Assembly (NCBI RefSeq): GCF_001598415.1
Contig: NZ_BCYX01000016.1
Location: 1 to 64,000, forward strand
Source: Sphingomonas mali NBRC 15500
GTDB taxonomy: Bacteria > Pseudomonadota > Alphaproteobacteria > Sphingomonadales > Sphingomonadaceae
Direction of reading: 5' to 3'
DNA length: 64,000 bases
This document shows positions 25,698 to 33,892 of the stretch, in pieces. Each line of letters starts with the position of its first letter. The first letter of the stretch is position 1. A program made the translations under genes and the position numbers. The notes below the pieces were generated by a model. It was not told the DNA's origin, ran no database searches, and was given only the letters and a program-made list of their open reading frames with translations.

Positions 25698-26787
25698 ATC
25701 GCTGCGCGGCGAGGAAGGCGATGATCACGAGGCCGGCCGCGATCAAGGTCGCGACCAGCCGATCGATCAGCAATCCCTGGGCGATCGTCCCGCCGCCGCT
25801 GGTCAAGAGCAGGATCAGCGGCGTGGTGGCGGCGGTATAAGCGACATAGCTGCGCTTCCTCAGCCACGGGCTTGCCGCCGCCAAGGTCGCGATGACGGTG
25901 ACTAGCGCCCAGCCGGGCAGGGGGTGGGAGGCTATCGCCTCGGTCGCCATCACTCCCGCAGCAACGCCCATCGCGCGCTGCATGACTTTCACCACCAGCC
26001 CATCGCCCTGTCGTTGGGTCAGCAGCGCGACGGCGACCGCGATCCAGTTGTAATGATGCTGGGGCATCGCTTCGCGGATGACGACGGCGCAGGCGAGGCA
26101 GACCATCAGCCGCAGCGAATAGATCCAGCCCCCGACGGTCGCCAACAGCGCCCGCCAGCGGCGGTATAATTGGGCAAGGCTTGCGCTCGACCGCGGTTCG
26201 GCCGGGGCGAGCTGGCCGATCCCCCAGCGCCGAGCCGCAGCTCCGACGGCCAGTGCGCATAAAGCCGCCCAAATCGCTCCTTCGGCAATCAGGATCGTGA
26301 GCAACGTGCGGTCCGATGCCTGCGTGGCCACGCCGAGCCCGATCGTGACAAATGCGATGAGCCGCTGGCTGGCGATTGCGGCCGGCCGGCTGAACCCGCC
26401 GAGCAATGCGGCCATGCCCGCGATCAGCACGAGCCCGACATCGCTCCACCAGCCGTGCCGCGCGATCAGCGCCGCGGCGATAGCCGCCCCGATCGCCGCG
26501 AGCAGGATGTCGCGAACGGTTCGCCAATGCTCGGCCAGGCTCGCGCCGCGTGGTGCGTTGCCGACCCACATTGAGCCAAGCGAAGCGGCGAGCCCGATCC
26601 GGGGATGCGCGACCAGCACGCCGATCAGGATCGGCACACCCATGCCGAGCGCGGTGACTGCCATCGCCGAGGGATCGAGCGCCTCCGCGCCGTCCCAGTC
26701 CAAGGCTCCGCCGAGCACGGCGCGCATGCCGTGGGCGGCTCGAGAAAAAGCAGGGCTCATGCTCGCGCGGCTAGGGGCGGCATCCAT
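25657..26787 (-). CDS. FUSC family membrane protein (aromatic-acid-efflux-like)
   Basis: A 376-aa protein with two blocks of membrane helices: about residues 40-155 (MAVTALGMGVPILIGVLVAH, then VGLVLIAGMAALLGGF) and about 220-370 (SLRLMVCLACAVVIREAMPQ followed by NWIAVAVALLTQRQG, which is the FUSC signature-like segment). FUSC proteins are putative efflux components, for example for fusaric acid or p-hydroxybenzoate. The start is uncertain: ATG at 26787 or 26760, neither with a good ribosome binding site. The end overlaps the SDR gene by 41 bases, tail to tail. Confidence 0.83.
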   Translation of the reverse strand: MDAAPSRASMSPAFSRAAHGMRAVLGGALDWDGAEALDPSAMAVTALGMGVPILIGVLVAHPRIGLAASLGSMWVGNAPRGASLAEHWRTVRDILLAAIGAAIAAALIARHGWWSDVGLVLIAGMAALLGGFSRPAAIASQRLIAFVTIGLGVATQASDRTLLTILIAEGAIWAALCALAVGAAARRWGIGQLAPAEPRSSASLAQLYRRWRALLATVGGWIYSLRLMVCLACAVVIREAMPQHHYNWIAVAVALLTQRQGDGLVVKVMQRAMGVAAGVMATEAIASHPLPGWALVTVIATLAAASPWLRKRSYVAYTAATTPLILLLTSGGGTIAQGLLIDRLVATLIAAGLVIIAFLAAQRFTRRPSPDSPRSG

Positions 26788-26852
26788 GATGAGGCAAGGA
26801 GATGATGAGGTGCGCTTAGGAATGCAGCTCGCGGCCGGTCGTCCGGGGCGGC

Positions 26853-27419
26853 TCAGCCGAGAAAGTTGCTGAGCACGTCCGGATGGAAGCCGAATTTGGC
26901 GAAACCGCAAATGCCCATGAAGATCCCGAATGCGCCGAAGAACCACGACCCGAACAGCAGCATCGGGCTTTCCGCGAGCGCCGCGACGGCAGCCATCGCG
27001 ATCGCGGTGGAAATGGCCGCTTCGCTGGCGTCGAACTGATCGTCGTGCACGTTGAGCGCGTCGTAATTGTCGGCTTGCGCCTGAGCCTGCGCCTTCAGCT
27101 TGGGCGTCTCGCGACGATATTTGGCGATGTCCGCGTCAAGCTGGGCGAGCGTTGCTTTCGACGATTCGATGGTCGCTGGCGTGGTTGCCAGCACGGCGAT
27201 CTCGCTCCGCGCGGTCTCCGATATGTGCAGCTTGGTGCGCGTCGCCTGATATTCGTTCCAGCTGTCGACCGAGTCAGCCTTGGCCTGCTGCATGGTCTGG
27301 ACCAGGTTGCCGTCCTTGATGTTGCAGAGGCCGGTGAAGATCGACAGCACGACAACAGTGAGCGCGACCGCTCGATTGAGCTTCTTGTCCTTCGCTTCGG
27401 CGCTGACTTCGACTTCCAC
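26853..27419 (-). CDS. DUF4337 family membrane protein
   Basis: A 188-aa protein with three hydrophobic segments: one after the N-terminus (VALTVVVLSIFTGLCNI) and two near the C-terminus (ISTAIAMAAVAALAESPMLL and GSWFFGAFGIFMGICGF). Between them is a charged helical stretch with QQAKADSVDSWNEYQATRTK and a possible coiled coil. This arrangement and the KADSWxxYQA motif match the DUF4337 family, which has no assigned function. The GTG start has AGGAG seven bases upstream. It is a single gene with the FUSC gene downstream. Confidence 0.88.
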   Translation of the reverse strand: MEVEVSAEAKDKKLNRAVALTVVVLSIFTGLCNIKDGNLVQTMQQAKADSVDSWNEYQATRTKLHISETARSEIAVLATTPATIESSKATLAQLDADIAKYRRETPKLKAQAQAQADNYDALNVHDDQFDASEAAISTAIAMAAVAALAESPMLLFGSWFFGAFGIFMGICGFAKFGFHPDVLSNFLG

Positions 27420-27666
27420 GGCTCGACTCCTGCTCCCGATCGGGCGCCTCTTTCGGACGGTTTTGGCGGTTCGTAAATCGGGAATGACAGCGAGGATCGG
27501 GTGAAACGAGAGGAGCGATCGTGACGGCCGCTCCCGACCCTTCCTCCCTCCAAGCTAGAGGTGCGCCGATAGCCGCAATGTCGGACGGACCACGCATGCT
27601 TGGCCGCTATCCATTCGTGCCGGCAATGGTCGTGCGCGGCGAGCGTGGCAGGGCTCGATCATCCCC

Positions 27667-27695
27667 TTGACTCCTAAATCTACATATGTTGTATT
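27667..27695 (+). promoter_or_regulatory. Promoter and TACA-N5-TGTA operator of PadR gene
   Basis: TTGACT at 27667-27672, then 17 bases, then TGTATT at 27690-27695. The dyad TACA-N5-TGTA (27681-27693) overlaps the -10 element, as expected for PadR autorepression. Transcription would start within a few bases of the ATG at 27702, so the mRNA may be leaderless. Confidence 0.5.
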
Positions 27696-27701
27696 TCGGA
27701 T

Positions 27702-28004
27702 ATGGAACGCAATCGTCGCCCCTCCAAACAGATGCTCAGGCTCCTCGACGCGCTGTCGACGACGCCGAACGAGTGGCGCCACGGCTACGACATCATGAAG
27801 GAGACCGGACTCTTATCCGGCACGCTCTATCCTTTGCTGATGCGCATGACGGATCAGGGGCTCGTCGAGGCGGAATGGCGTGAGCCGGCCCAGCCCGGCA
27901 GGCCCGCGCGCCATGCCTATCGGTTGACGGCGCAGGGCCTCGCGCTCGCGCGGACGACGATCGGGGAGCGGAGCTCGTCCGGATTCAAGGAGGTGCCCGT
28001 ATGA
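27702..28004 (+). CDS. PadR family transcriptional regulator
   Basis: A 100-aa winged-helix regulator. The core LRLLDALSTTPNEWRHGYDI then MKETGLLSGTLYPLLMRMTD and LVEAEWREPAQPGRPARHAY matches the PadR family, with the recognition helix at SGTLYPLLMRM and the wing after it. There is little beyond the wing, so it belongs to the short PadR-s2 type. The stop overlaps the next start (ATGA), a signature PadR-plus-membrane-protein operon. The ATG at 27702 has no ribosome binding site, consistent with a leaderless message. Confidence 0.9.
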   Translation: MERNRRPSKQMLRLLDALSTTPNEWRHGYDIMKETGLLSGTLYPLLMRMTDQGLVEAEWREPAQPGRPARHAYRLTAQGLALARTTIGERSSSGFKEVPV

Positions 28005-28645
28005 CGGCGAAACTTGCTCGTGCCGTGACGGGGTTGGCGGAAGCCTGCCTTGGCGATCATCGCCGCGAATGGGCGCTGGCGATGCGCACCGAATTGGACG
28101 CCGCCATCGACGATGGAAAGCCGCTTACCTTTGCGGTTGGTTGCCTGATGGGCGCGGTGCGCGACATGCCGACGCATGCCGAGGGGCGGTTTACGCTGAC
28201 CAGCCACGTTGTCGCGCTGGGCCTCTTCCCGATCGCCGCGATGTTGATTGTGGGTACGGCTTCCGGCTTTCCTTTTCTGCCGTCGGGGCATGCCGGAATA
28301 GCCGGCTGGCTTGCCGGAAGCGGCGCGCCGTCATCGTTGCTGACGCCCTGGAACCGCGGTTTTGCCCCGGCTTTGGCGGTGCTGATCTGGGCGCTCATCG
28401 CGGGGCATCTTCTGATGCCCTGGTTCATCGTGGAGCGGAACTGGACTCGCGTGGGCACATTGGCCCGCGTCAACAGCGCGGCCACGGTCACGCTCTTCCT
28501 GTTCACCGGCGTGTTGTTTCTCGACATGGCCTTCATGGTGCTGCCGATGGCCGCGCTTGCCATCGAACTCCTGGCGAGCTGGAATCTTTACCGATGGCAG
28601 GCGGATATATTCGTCGACGCTCCGCCGGGGATGGCCGGCACCTAA
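28001..28645 (+). CDS. Multispanning membrane protein of PadR operon
   Basis: A 214-aa protein. Its first 60 residues, with REWALAMRTELDAAIDDGKP then LTFAVGCLMGAVRDMP, form a soluble-looking conserved stretch common in proteins encoded directly after PadR regulators. Four or five hydrophobic segments follow (about residues 70-195). The function is unknown; it may be the membrane effector repressed by the PadR protein. Its start overlaps the PadR stop by four bases, so it is translationally coupled. Confidence 0.82.
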   Translation: MTAKLARAVTGLAEACLGDHRREWALAMRTELDAAIDDGKPLTFAVGCLMGAVRDMPTHAEGRFTLTSHVVALGLFPIAAMLIVGTASGFPFLPSGHAGIAGWLAGSGAPSSLLTPWNRGFAPALAVLIWALIAGHLLMPWFIVERNWTRVGTLARVNSAATVTLFLFTGVLFLDMAFMVLPMAALAIELLASWNLYRWQADIFVDAPPGMAGT

Positions 28646-28747
28646 CCTTCGGAAATTGCCTTGCAGCGTGATCGAGCCCGGGCGGCCAGTCGCCCGGCAA
28701 TGGACACGCGCGCCTTTTCTTCAACGCAGTGTGAAAGGAGACGGAAG

Positions 28748-29230
28748 ATGAAAATGCCTCTCGCGATGACGGTGCTCGTCCTGGCCTCGGCACCGGCCAT
28801 GTCGGCCCCGGCGCCGCAACCGGCGGCGTCACCATTTCTCGGTCAATGGAAACTCGATACGCGATCCATGACGCCGGCGGATGACGCGGGTCCTGCCAGC
28901 GTCACGGCCGAATTTGCCGATGTCGGCGCGGGCACTTGGAACACCACCTATGTGATCACCGCGAAGGACGGCAGCGTGCGACGCATGACGTCGCGCGAAC
29001 GGCTCGACGGGCAAGCCGTCCCCATCGCCGGCGACCAGACCATCGCCGATAGCGTTGCGATGACCAGCCCGCAGCCAGGCGTATTGGTGATGGGATTGAC
29101 CAAAGGCGGCAATCTCGGGTCGGTCCGAACCTATACGGTGTCGGCGGATGGCAGCGAAATGATCGAGAGCGCGACCGTCGTCGGGGAGGACGGCAAACCC
29201 ACGGTTCGCCGCTTCCGCTGGGTGCGATAG
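28748..29230 (+). CDS. Secreted hypothetical protein, lipocalin-like
   Basis: A 160-aa protein with a signal peptide (MKMPLAMTVLVLASAPAMSA). The mature part begins GQWKLDTRSMTPADDAGPAS and is beta-rich, with repeated short strands, resembling small lipocalin-like domains. The start at 28748 has GGAG seven bases upstream. It lies 103 bases after the PadR operon, on the same strand, and could be part of it. No catalytic motif is visible. Confidence 0.78.
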   Translation: MKMPLAMTVLVLASAPAMSAPAPQPAASPFLGQWKLDTRSMTPADDAGPASVTAEFADVGAGTWNTTYVITAKDGSVRRMTSRERLDGQAVPIAGDQTIADSVAMTSPQPGVLVMGLTKGGNLGSVRTYTVSADGSEMIESATVVGEDGKPTVRRFRWVR

Positions 29231-29307
29231 CCTGCGGGGTTGCTCGCGAGAGAAATGGCGTGCTGGCGCGCCTCTCTCCCGCGAGCTGCCGCCCGTTCGT
29301 CCCGCGC

Positions 29308-29329
29308 TTGACTCCGTACTATGGTACGG
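29308..29329 (+). promoter_or_regulatory. Operator dyad in promoter of the dehydrogenase/peroxiredoxin operon
   Basis: TTGACT (29308-29313) is directly followed by CCGTAC, TATG, GTACGG (29314-29329), a 16-bp inverted repeat with a four-base centre. A dyad placed between -35 and -10 is a typical repressor site. No regulator gene is adjacent, so the regulator must be encoded elsewhere. Confidence 0.55.
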
Positions 29330-29345
29330 GAGCTAAAGGCGATTC

Positions 29346-30446
29346 ATGACGAGCAAAGCCACCTGTGCGATCGCCGGCTTCCCGACCTTGCTTCGCGCCG
29401 TCGCGGCGCAAGCATCGGCGATCGAGGAACAGCGCCGTCTCCCGGCATCATTGGCCGCGACGCTGGGGCAACACGGCCTTTTCCGCATGCTGGTTCCGCG
29501 CGGGCTGGGGGGCGGGGAATTGGCGCCGCTGGAGGTGCTCGACATCGTCGAGATGCTGGCGACCGCCGACGGGTCAGTCGCGTGGTGCGTCATGGTCTGT
29601 GCCACGACGGGGATGCTGGCAGCATATCTCGAGCAAGAAACGGCGGCGGAAATTTTCGGCGCGGCCGACGCCGTGGTCGGCGGCGTGGCAGCGCCGCGCG
29701 GCGTTGCCGCAATCCGCTCCGAAGGCTTCGCGATTTCGGGGCAATGGAGCTGGGCGAGTGGCAGCGCGGTCTGCACCTGGCTCATGGGCGGATTTCGCAT
29801 CGAAGGGGAAAGCGGTGGACCGCGATTGGCTTTCTTTCCCGCCGCGCAGGTGCGGCTGATCGACGACTGGAATTCGTTGGGGTTGCGCGGAACGGGGAGT
29901 GGCTCGTTCCACGTCTCGAACCTGTCCGTTACCGGTCGAAGAACGTGCCCGGTTTCGGCGAAGCCGCGGTCCGGGGCTTCGCCGGTCTATTCCTTTCCGC
30001 CCGCCGTTATGACCGCTTTGTGCATCGCGTCGGTTGGCTGTGGCCTGGCACAAGCGGCATTCGGAGAGATCGGTCACCATGTGGAGGTCGGGGACGAGAT
30101 GATTGGCACACTAACGGCGGCGCTGGCGCGGCAACGGGCCGCCCGAGCATTGCTGCGCGAACAGATCGCGCTCGCCTGGGACAAGACGACGTCCGGCGAC
30201 GACCTTCCCGGGGCGATGATCGCCGACTTGCGATTGGCGGCGGTGCACGCCGCGCGCACGTCGGCGGAAGAATGTCGTGTGCTCCAGGATATGGCGGGCG
30301 GTGCGGGCGTTCCCTTTTCCGGGCCGCTCGGCCGCCGGGTCAGGGATGCGCAGACGCTGACGGCGCATGCGCTGGTGTCTTCGCGGCTTCACCGACAGCT
30401 TGGCGAACAGTTGTTCACCGTTTCGACCGCTGGCGCCCATGGTTGA
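29346..30446 (+). CDS. Acyl-CoA dehydrogenase-fold flavoprotein
   Basis: A 366-aa protein with the three-part fold of the acyl-CoA dehydrogenase superfamily: an N-terminal helical domain (EEQRRLPASLAATLGQHGLF then RMLVPRGLGGGE), a middle beta domain with FAISGQWSWASGSAVCTWLM, and a C-terminal helical domain (about residues 215-366). The absence of the usual catalytic glutamate context and the VCATTGMLAAYL segment suggest the flavin-dependent monooxygenase branch (HpaH/DszC-like) rather than a true beta-oxidation enzyme. It overlaps the peroxiredoxin-like gene by eight bases and is preceded by an operator dyad, so the two are coexpressed. Confidence 0.86.
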   Translation: MTSKATCAIAGFPTLLRAVAAQASAIEEQRRLPASLAATLGQHGLFRMLVPRGLGGGELAPLEVLDIVEMLATADGSVAWCVMVCATTGMLAAYLEQETAAEIFGAADAVVGGVAAPRGVAAIRSEGFAISGQWSWASGSAVCTWLMGGFRIEGESGGPRLAFFPAAQVRLIDDWNSLGLRGTGSGSFHVSNLSVTGRRTCPVSAKPRSGASPVYSFPPAVMTALCIASVGCGLAQAAFGEIGHHVEVGDEMIGTLTAALARQRAARALLREQIALAWDKTTSGDDLPGAMIADLRLAAVHAARTSAEECRVLQDMAGGAGVPFSGPLGRRVRDAQTLTAHALVSSRLHRQLGEQLFTVSTAGAHG

Positions 30447-30999
30447 CGCTATCAGACTAAGCGGGGGCGAACAGGCTCCGCTCACGTCGTTCACGTCGAT
30501 CGCGAGCGGTGCGATCCATGCGCAGGATGACGACCGCCCGCTGCATCTGCAATTTCGGCGGTTCGCGGGCTGCCCGATCTGCCACCTTCATCTGCACAGC
30601 TTTCTGCGGCGCGGCGCGGACCTCGATCCCTATGTCCGCGAAGTGGTGTTCTTCCACAGCTCCGTCGAGGAATTGCAGCCGCATCTCGCGCATTTGCCGC
30701 CCGTCACCATCGCCGATCCCGACAAGCGGATATATCGAGCATTCGGGGTGGATGCGGGTCGACGCGCGCTCCTTCACCCGAAAGCGATCCTGGCCGCGTT
30801 GATGTCGTCGGCGGTGGCGTCCTATCGCGTCGTGCAAGGTCGGCAGGCCTTGCCGGCGCGATCGCCCCAAGGCGGGCGGTTGGGGTTGCCCGCCGATTTT
30901 CTCGTCAGCCGGACGGGCCAGATCCTCGCTTGCCATTACGGGCAGCATGCGGACGACCAATGGTCGGTGGATGACGTATTGGAACTGGCTGGGCGGTAG
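30439..30999 (+). CDS. Peroxiredoxin-like protein (AhpC/TSA fold)
   Basis: A 186-aa thioredoxin-fold protein with the motif RRFAGCPICHLHLHSFLRR, where Cys-Pro-Ile-Cys replaces the usual single peroxidatic Cys environment. The rest, VVFFHSSVEELQPHLAHLPP then VTIADPDKRIYRAFGV and GLPADFLVSRTGQILACHYG, fits the AhpC/TSA-like group. It may reduce peroxides or support the flavoprotein encoded before it, with which it overlaps by eight bases. The ATG at 30439 is inside the preceding gene; longer in-frame starts exist. Confidence 0.83.
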   Translation: MVDAIRLSGGEQAPLTSFTSIASGAIHAQDDDRPLHLQFRRFAGCPICHLHLHSFLRRGADLDPYVREVVFFHSSVEELQPHLAHLPPVTIADPDKRIYRAFGVDAGRRALLHPKAILAALMSSAVASYRVVQGRQALPARSPQGGRLGLPADFLVSRTGQILACHYGQHADDQWSVDDVLELAGR

Positions 31000-31064
31000 G
31001 ATCGGTTCGCGTAGCTGTGCGATCGAATCCGATCGACCGCAGTGACCGGTCAGGAACCTCAACG

Positions 31065-31096
31065 AAAAAGGGCCGGGGGTGACCCGGCCCTTTATT
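31065..31096. terminator. Bidirectional intrinsic terminator after rplA
   Basis: AAAGGGCCGGG (31067-31077), loop GGTGA, CCCGGCCCTTT (31083-31093), with A-runs before and T-runs after. It ends the rplK-rplA unit, about 85 bases past its stop, and closely resembles the terminator after rplL. Confidence 0.88.
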
Positions 31097-31178
31097 CTGT
31101 TCGACGGGGCGGAAAGGCATTCCGCCCTGCCGGGTCGCCGTCTGACAGGCAGCGGCGCTGCCCGCCTGCCGCTGGAGC

Positions 31179-31871
31179 TTACGCGCCCGCGACCTCGGCG
31201 ACGTCGATCTTGATGCCTGGGCCCATCGTCGAGCTCACGGCGAGCTTGCGGACATACTTGCCCTTGGCGCCCGACGGCTTGGCCTTGACGATGGCGTCGA
31301 CCAGCGCGTCGAAGTTCGCGCGCAGATCTTCCGCCGGGAACGACGCCTTGCCGATGCCCGAATGGATGATGCCCGCCTTTTCGACGCGATATTCGACCTG
31401 ACCGCCCTTGGCCGCCTTGACCGCGCCCGCGACGTCCATCGTCACGGTGCCCAGCTTCGGGTTCGGCATCAGGCCCTTGGGACCCAGCACCTTACCGAGA
31501 CGACCGACGATGCCCATCATGTCCGGGGTCGCGATGCAGCGATCGAAATCGATCGTGCCGCCCTGGACGATTTCCATCAGGTCCTCGGCACCGACCACGT
31601 CGGCGCCAGCGGCCCTGGCTTCGTCGGCCTTGGCGCCCTTGGCGAACACGCCGACGCGAACGTCCTTGCCGGTGCCCTTGGGCAGGGTCACGACACCACG
31701 GACCATCTGGTCGGCGTGGCGCGGATCGACGCCCAGGTTGATCGCGACTTCGATCGTCTCGTCGAACTTGCTGGTTGCATTGGCTTTGGCGAGGCCAATC
31801 GCCTCGTCAACGCCGTGCAGCTTCTCGCGGTCGATCGTGATCGCCTTTTGCTTCTTGCTCACGAAAGTCAT
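31179..31871 (-). CDS. rplA: 50S ribosomal protein L1
   Basis: A 230-aa protein that forms the L1 stalk and represses the L11 operon mRNA in many bacteria. The family motifs are clear: [57 protein letters not shown] then PNPKLGTVT, and [20 protein letters not shown]. It begins four bases after the rplK stop, with GGAGGG upstream of the ATG. Transcription ends at 31065-31096. Confidence 0.98.
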   Translation of the reverse strand: MTFVSKKQKAITIDREKLHGVDEAIGLAKANATSKFDETIEVAINLGVDPRHADQMVRGVVTLPKGTGKDVRVGVFAKGAKADEARAAGADVVGAEDLMEIVQGGTIDFDRCIATPDMMGIVGRLGKVLGPKGLMPNPKLGTVTMDVAGAVKAAKGGQVEYRVEKAGIIHSGIGKASFPAEDLRANFDALVDAIVKAKPSGAKGKYVRKLAVSSTMGPGIKIDVAEVAGA

Positions 31872-31875
31872 CGGT

Positions 31876-32307
31876 TCAGCCCTCCACCACTTCGAGGCCC
31901 ATCGCGCGGGCGGAGCCTTCGATGATGCGGGTCGCCGCGTCGATATCGTTGGCGTTGAGGTCCTTCATCTTCACTTCGGCGATCTTGGACAGCTCGGAGC
32001 GCTTGATCTTGCCCGCGGAGACCTTGCCCGGCTCCTTCGAGCCCGACTTCAGGTTGGCGGCCTTCTTGATCAGGAACGTCGCCGGCGGGGTCTTGGTCTC
32101 GAACGAGAACGACCGGTCGGCATAGACGGTGATGATCGTCGGGATCGGCGTGCTCTTCTCGAGGTCACCGGTCGCGGCGTTGAACGCCTTGCAGAATTCC
32201 ATGATGTTGACGCCGCGCTGACCCAGCGCCGGGCCGATCGGCGGCGACGGATTGGCAGCGCCCGCAGGCACCTGCAGCTTGATATAGCCAGTAATCTTCT
32301 TTGCCAT
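31876..32307 (-). CDS. rplK: 50S ribosomal protein L11
   Basis: A 143-aa protein of the GTPase centre. The start [20 protein letters not shown] then [20 protein letters not shown] is the family signature, followed by [19 protein letters not shown] and [20 protein letters not shown] then [18 protein letters not shown]. The ATG at 32307 is chosen because the protein then starts MAKKITGY, as in other L11 proteins; a GTG at 32316 is also open. It follows nusG on the minus strand across a 424-base gap filled with hairpins. Confidence 0.98.
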   Translation of the reverse strand: MAKKITGYIKLQVPAGAANPSPPIGPALGQRGVNIMEFCKAFNAATGDLEKSTPIPTIITVYADRSFSFETKTPPATFLIKKAANLKSGSKEPGKVSAGKIKRSELSKIAEVKMKDLNANDIDAATRIIEGSARAMGLEVVEG

Positions 32308-32476
32308 TGTACTCACTCTGTAGTGGGCGAGGGGGCCGAGGCTCCACCGTCCAGGTCAAGTTTAGCGGTTAGACGGGCCCGCGACGCGAACCCTCCCGCA
32401 ATTCCGCAGCTGTAGCTTAGGAAGGGCGGGCCGATAGCGGAAAGTGGGCGAGGAAGCAACAGCGTCGCAGCCGCAC

Positions 32477-32735
32477 AGGATTAGCGCGAGCTAATCCTGA
32501 GATGGCGCCCGTCCGGCCGGCCTCGCGAAGCGAGGTCCGACGACGCGGAATTTACTTCCGCGTCGGACGCGTGCGGTTGGCGATGTGGGAATCCAAACCC
32601 CTCGGCGGCAGCCTGACGCGGGAGTAAATCCCGCGTCTTCGTCGGACAGGTCGCGCTTCGCGCGCCTGCCGGCCGGCGCTCGCCCGTCTCGTAAATAGCT
32701 GCGCTATTTCCGTGCGGCCATAAGCCTGAGCTTAT
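32477..32735. repeat. Array of six or more tandem hairpins between nusG and rplK
   Basis: Perfect or near-perfect stems lie at 32477-32498 (AGGATTAGC, loop GCGA), 32521-32535 (CCTCGC, loop GAA), 32541-32565 (CGACGCGGAA, loop TTTAC), 32615-32637 (GACGCGGGA, loop GTAAA), 32649-32670 (CAGGTCGCG...), 32693-32709 (AAATAGC, loop TGC) and 32720-32735 (ATAAGC, loop CTGA). The last one includes the nusG stop codon. No gene is visible in the 424-base gap; the part 32308-32476 holds only the rplK upstream region. Confidence 0.8.
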
Positions 32736-33271
32736 TTCGAGCGCTCGACCTGCTCGAAGTCGAGCTCAACCGGCGTAGCACGCCCGAAGATCGACACGCT
32801 GACCTTGACCTTCGACTTGTCGAAATCGAGCTCTTCGACGATGCCGTTGAACGACGCGAACGGGCCGTCGAGCACCTTGACCGAATCGCCGATCTCGTAA
32901 TCGACCTTGACCTGCTGGCGCGGGGCGGAGGCCGCGGCCTCTTCCTTGCTGTTGAGCATGCGTGCGGCTTCGGCGTCGCTGATCGCCTGGGGCTTGCCGT
33001 TCGGACCGAGGAAGCCGGTCACCTTGGGCGTGTTCTTGACCAGGTGATAGACGTCGTCGTTCATCGCGAGCTTGGCCAGCACATAGCCGGGCATAAATTT
33101 GCGCTCGACCTGGATCTTCTTGCCGCGGCGCGCCTCGGTGATCGTCTCGGTCGGAACCTCGATCTGCTCGACCAGTTGCTCGAGACCCATGCGGTTCGCT
33201 TCCGACAGGATCGCATCGCGAACCTTGCCCTCGAAACCGGAATAAGCGTGGATGATGTACCAGCGTGCCAT
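32732..33271 (-). CDS. nusG: Transcription termination/antitermination factor NusG
   Basis: A 179-aa transcription elongation factor that binds RNA polymerase and Rho or S10. The N-terminal NGN domain (ARWYIIHAYSGFEGKVRDAI, with MPGYVLAKLAMNDDVYHLVK then NTPKVTGFLG) is followed by the KOW domain (DSVKVLDGPFASFNGIVEEL then DFDKSKVKVSVSIFGR). The start has AAGG upstream. It is eight bases downstream of secE on the minus strand, the classical order. Confidence 0.98.
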   Translation of the reverse strand: MARWYIIHAYSGFEGKVRDAILSEANRMGLEQLVEQIEVPTETITEARRGKKIQVERKFMPGYVLAKLAMNDDVYHLVKNTPKVTGFLGPNGKPQAISDAEAARMLNSKEEAAASAPRQQVKVDYEIGDSVKVLDGPFASFNGIVEELDFDKSKVKVSVSIFGRATPVELDFEQVERSK

Positions 33272-33279
33272 GGGGAACC

Positions 33280-33477
33280 TTATTTCGCGAGGCTCAGCAG
33301 GTACTCGACGCCCGTGTCGAACACCTTGTCGATGGCGAAGAAGAACACCGCCAGGATGACCGTCATGATCATCACCATCACCCCGGTCATGACCGTCTCA
33401 CGACGCGTCGGCCATACGACCTTGCGCGTCTCGGCCTGGACCTGCCGGATGAATTCCATGGGGGACGTTTTCGCCAC
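33280..33477 (-). CDS. secE: Preprotein translocase subunit SecE
   Basis: A 65-aa single-span SecE of the short alphaproteobacterial type. A cytoplasmic amphipathic helix (EFIRQVQAETRKVVWPTRRE, with the conserved Val-Trp-Pro) is followed by one membrane helix (about residues 33-52). I chose the GTG at 33477, which gives the family start AKTSP; the ATG at 33459 has no ribosome binding site and would lose these residues. SecE stabilises SecY in the Sec translocon. It is directly upstream of nusG. Confidence 0.93.
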   Translation of the reverse strand: MAKTSPMEFIRQVQAETRKVVWPTRRETVMTGVMVMIMTVILAVFFFAIDKVFDTGVEYLLSLAK

Positions 33478-33826
33478 GTGCCTGAACCTATGTAATCGTT
33501 GCCGAGTTTGGGGACATAGGACCTCCGCCCGGTCCCTCAAGGGGCACGGACGACAATCAATCCCGATTTCGGATTGAGGCGGAAATAGCGCCGCCCCGTT
33601 CGGAACGCAAGCGTTCGCGCTGGCGCGAGGATCGGGACGACGCGGCGATGAACAGTTCGTCGCGATTAACCAATTTCCCAGGGATCGCGCTCCCCCCATT
33701 GTCGTTGGGCGAGCGTCCGATATGCGACCGCATCATTAGGGAAGCCCCATGGAACTCGATCACGCGCTCATCCGCATCCTCGCCGCGATCGAACGCGAGC
33801 GGGACTATCCGGCGGAAGAGGAAGAG
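33478..33826. other. Intergenic region between secE and tRNA-Trp
   Basis: It holds two short dyads (GAACGCAAGCGTTC at 33603-33616 and CAATCC...GGATTG at about 33557-33575) and a possible short ORF described separately. No other gene is visible. A TTGAGG element about 65 bases before secE may be part of its promoter, without a good -10. Confidence 0.5.
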
Positions 33827-33892
33827 TGGCAGGGGAGCTCGGATTCGAACCGAGGGCCTTCGGTTTTGGAGACCGACGCTCTAACCAGCTGA
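33749..33892 (+). CDS. Possible short ORF running into antisense of tRNA-Trp (doubtful)
   Basis: An ATG at 33749 with AGGGAAG nine bases upstream opens a 47-codon frame (MELDHALIRILAAIERERDY then PAEEEEW). Its last 21 codons are the reverse complement of the tRNA-Trp gene. The first 26 codons are protein-like and acidic. It could be a broken gene end or chance. No homologue is recognised. Confidence 0.2.
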   Translation: MELDHALIRILAAIERERDYPAEEEEWQGSSDSNRGPSVLETDALTS

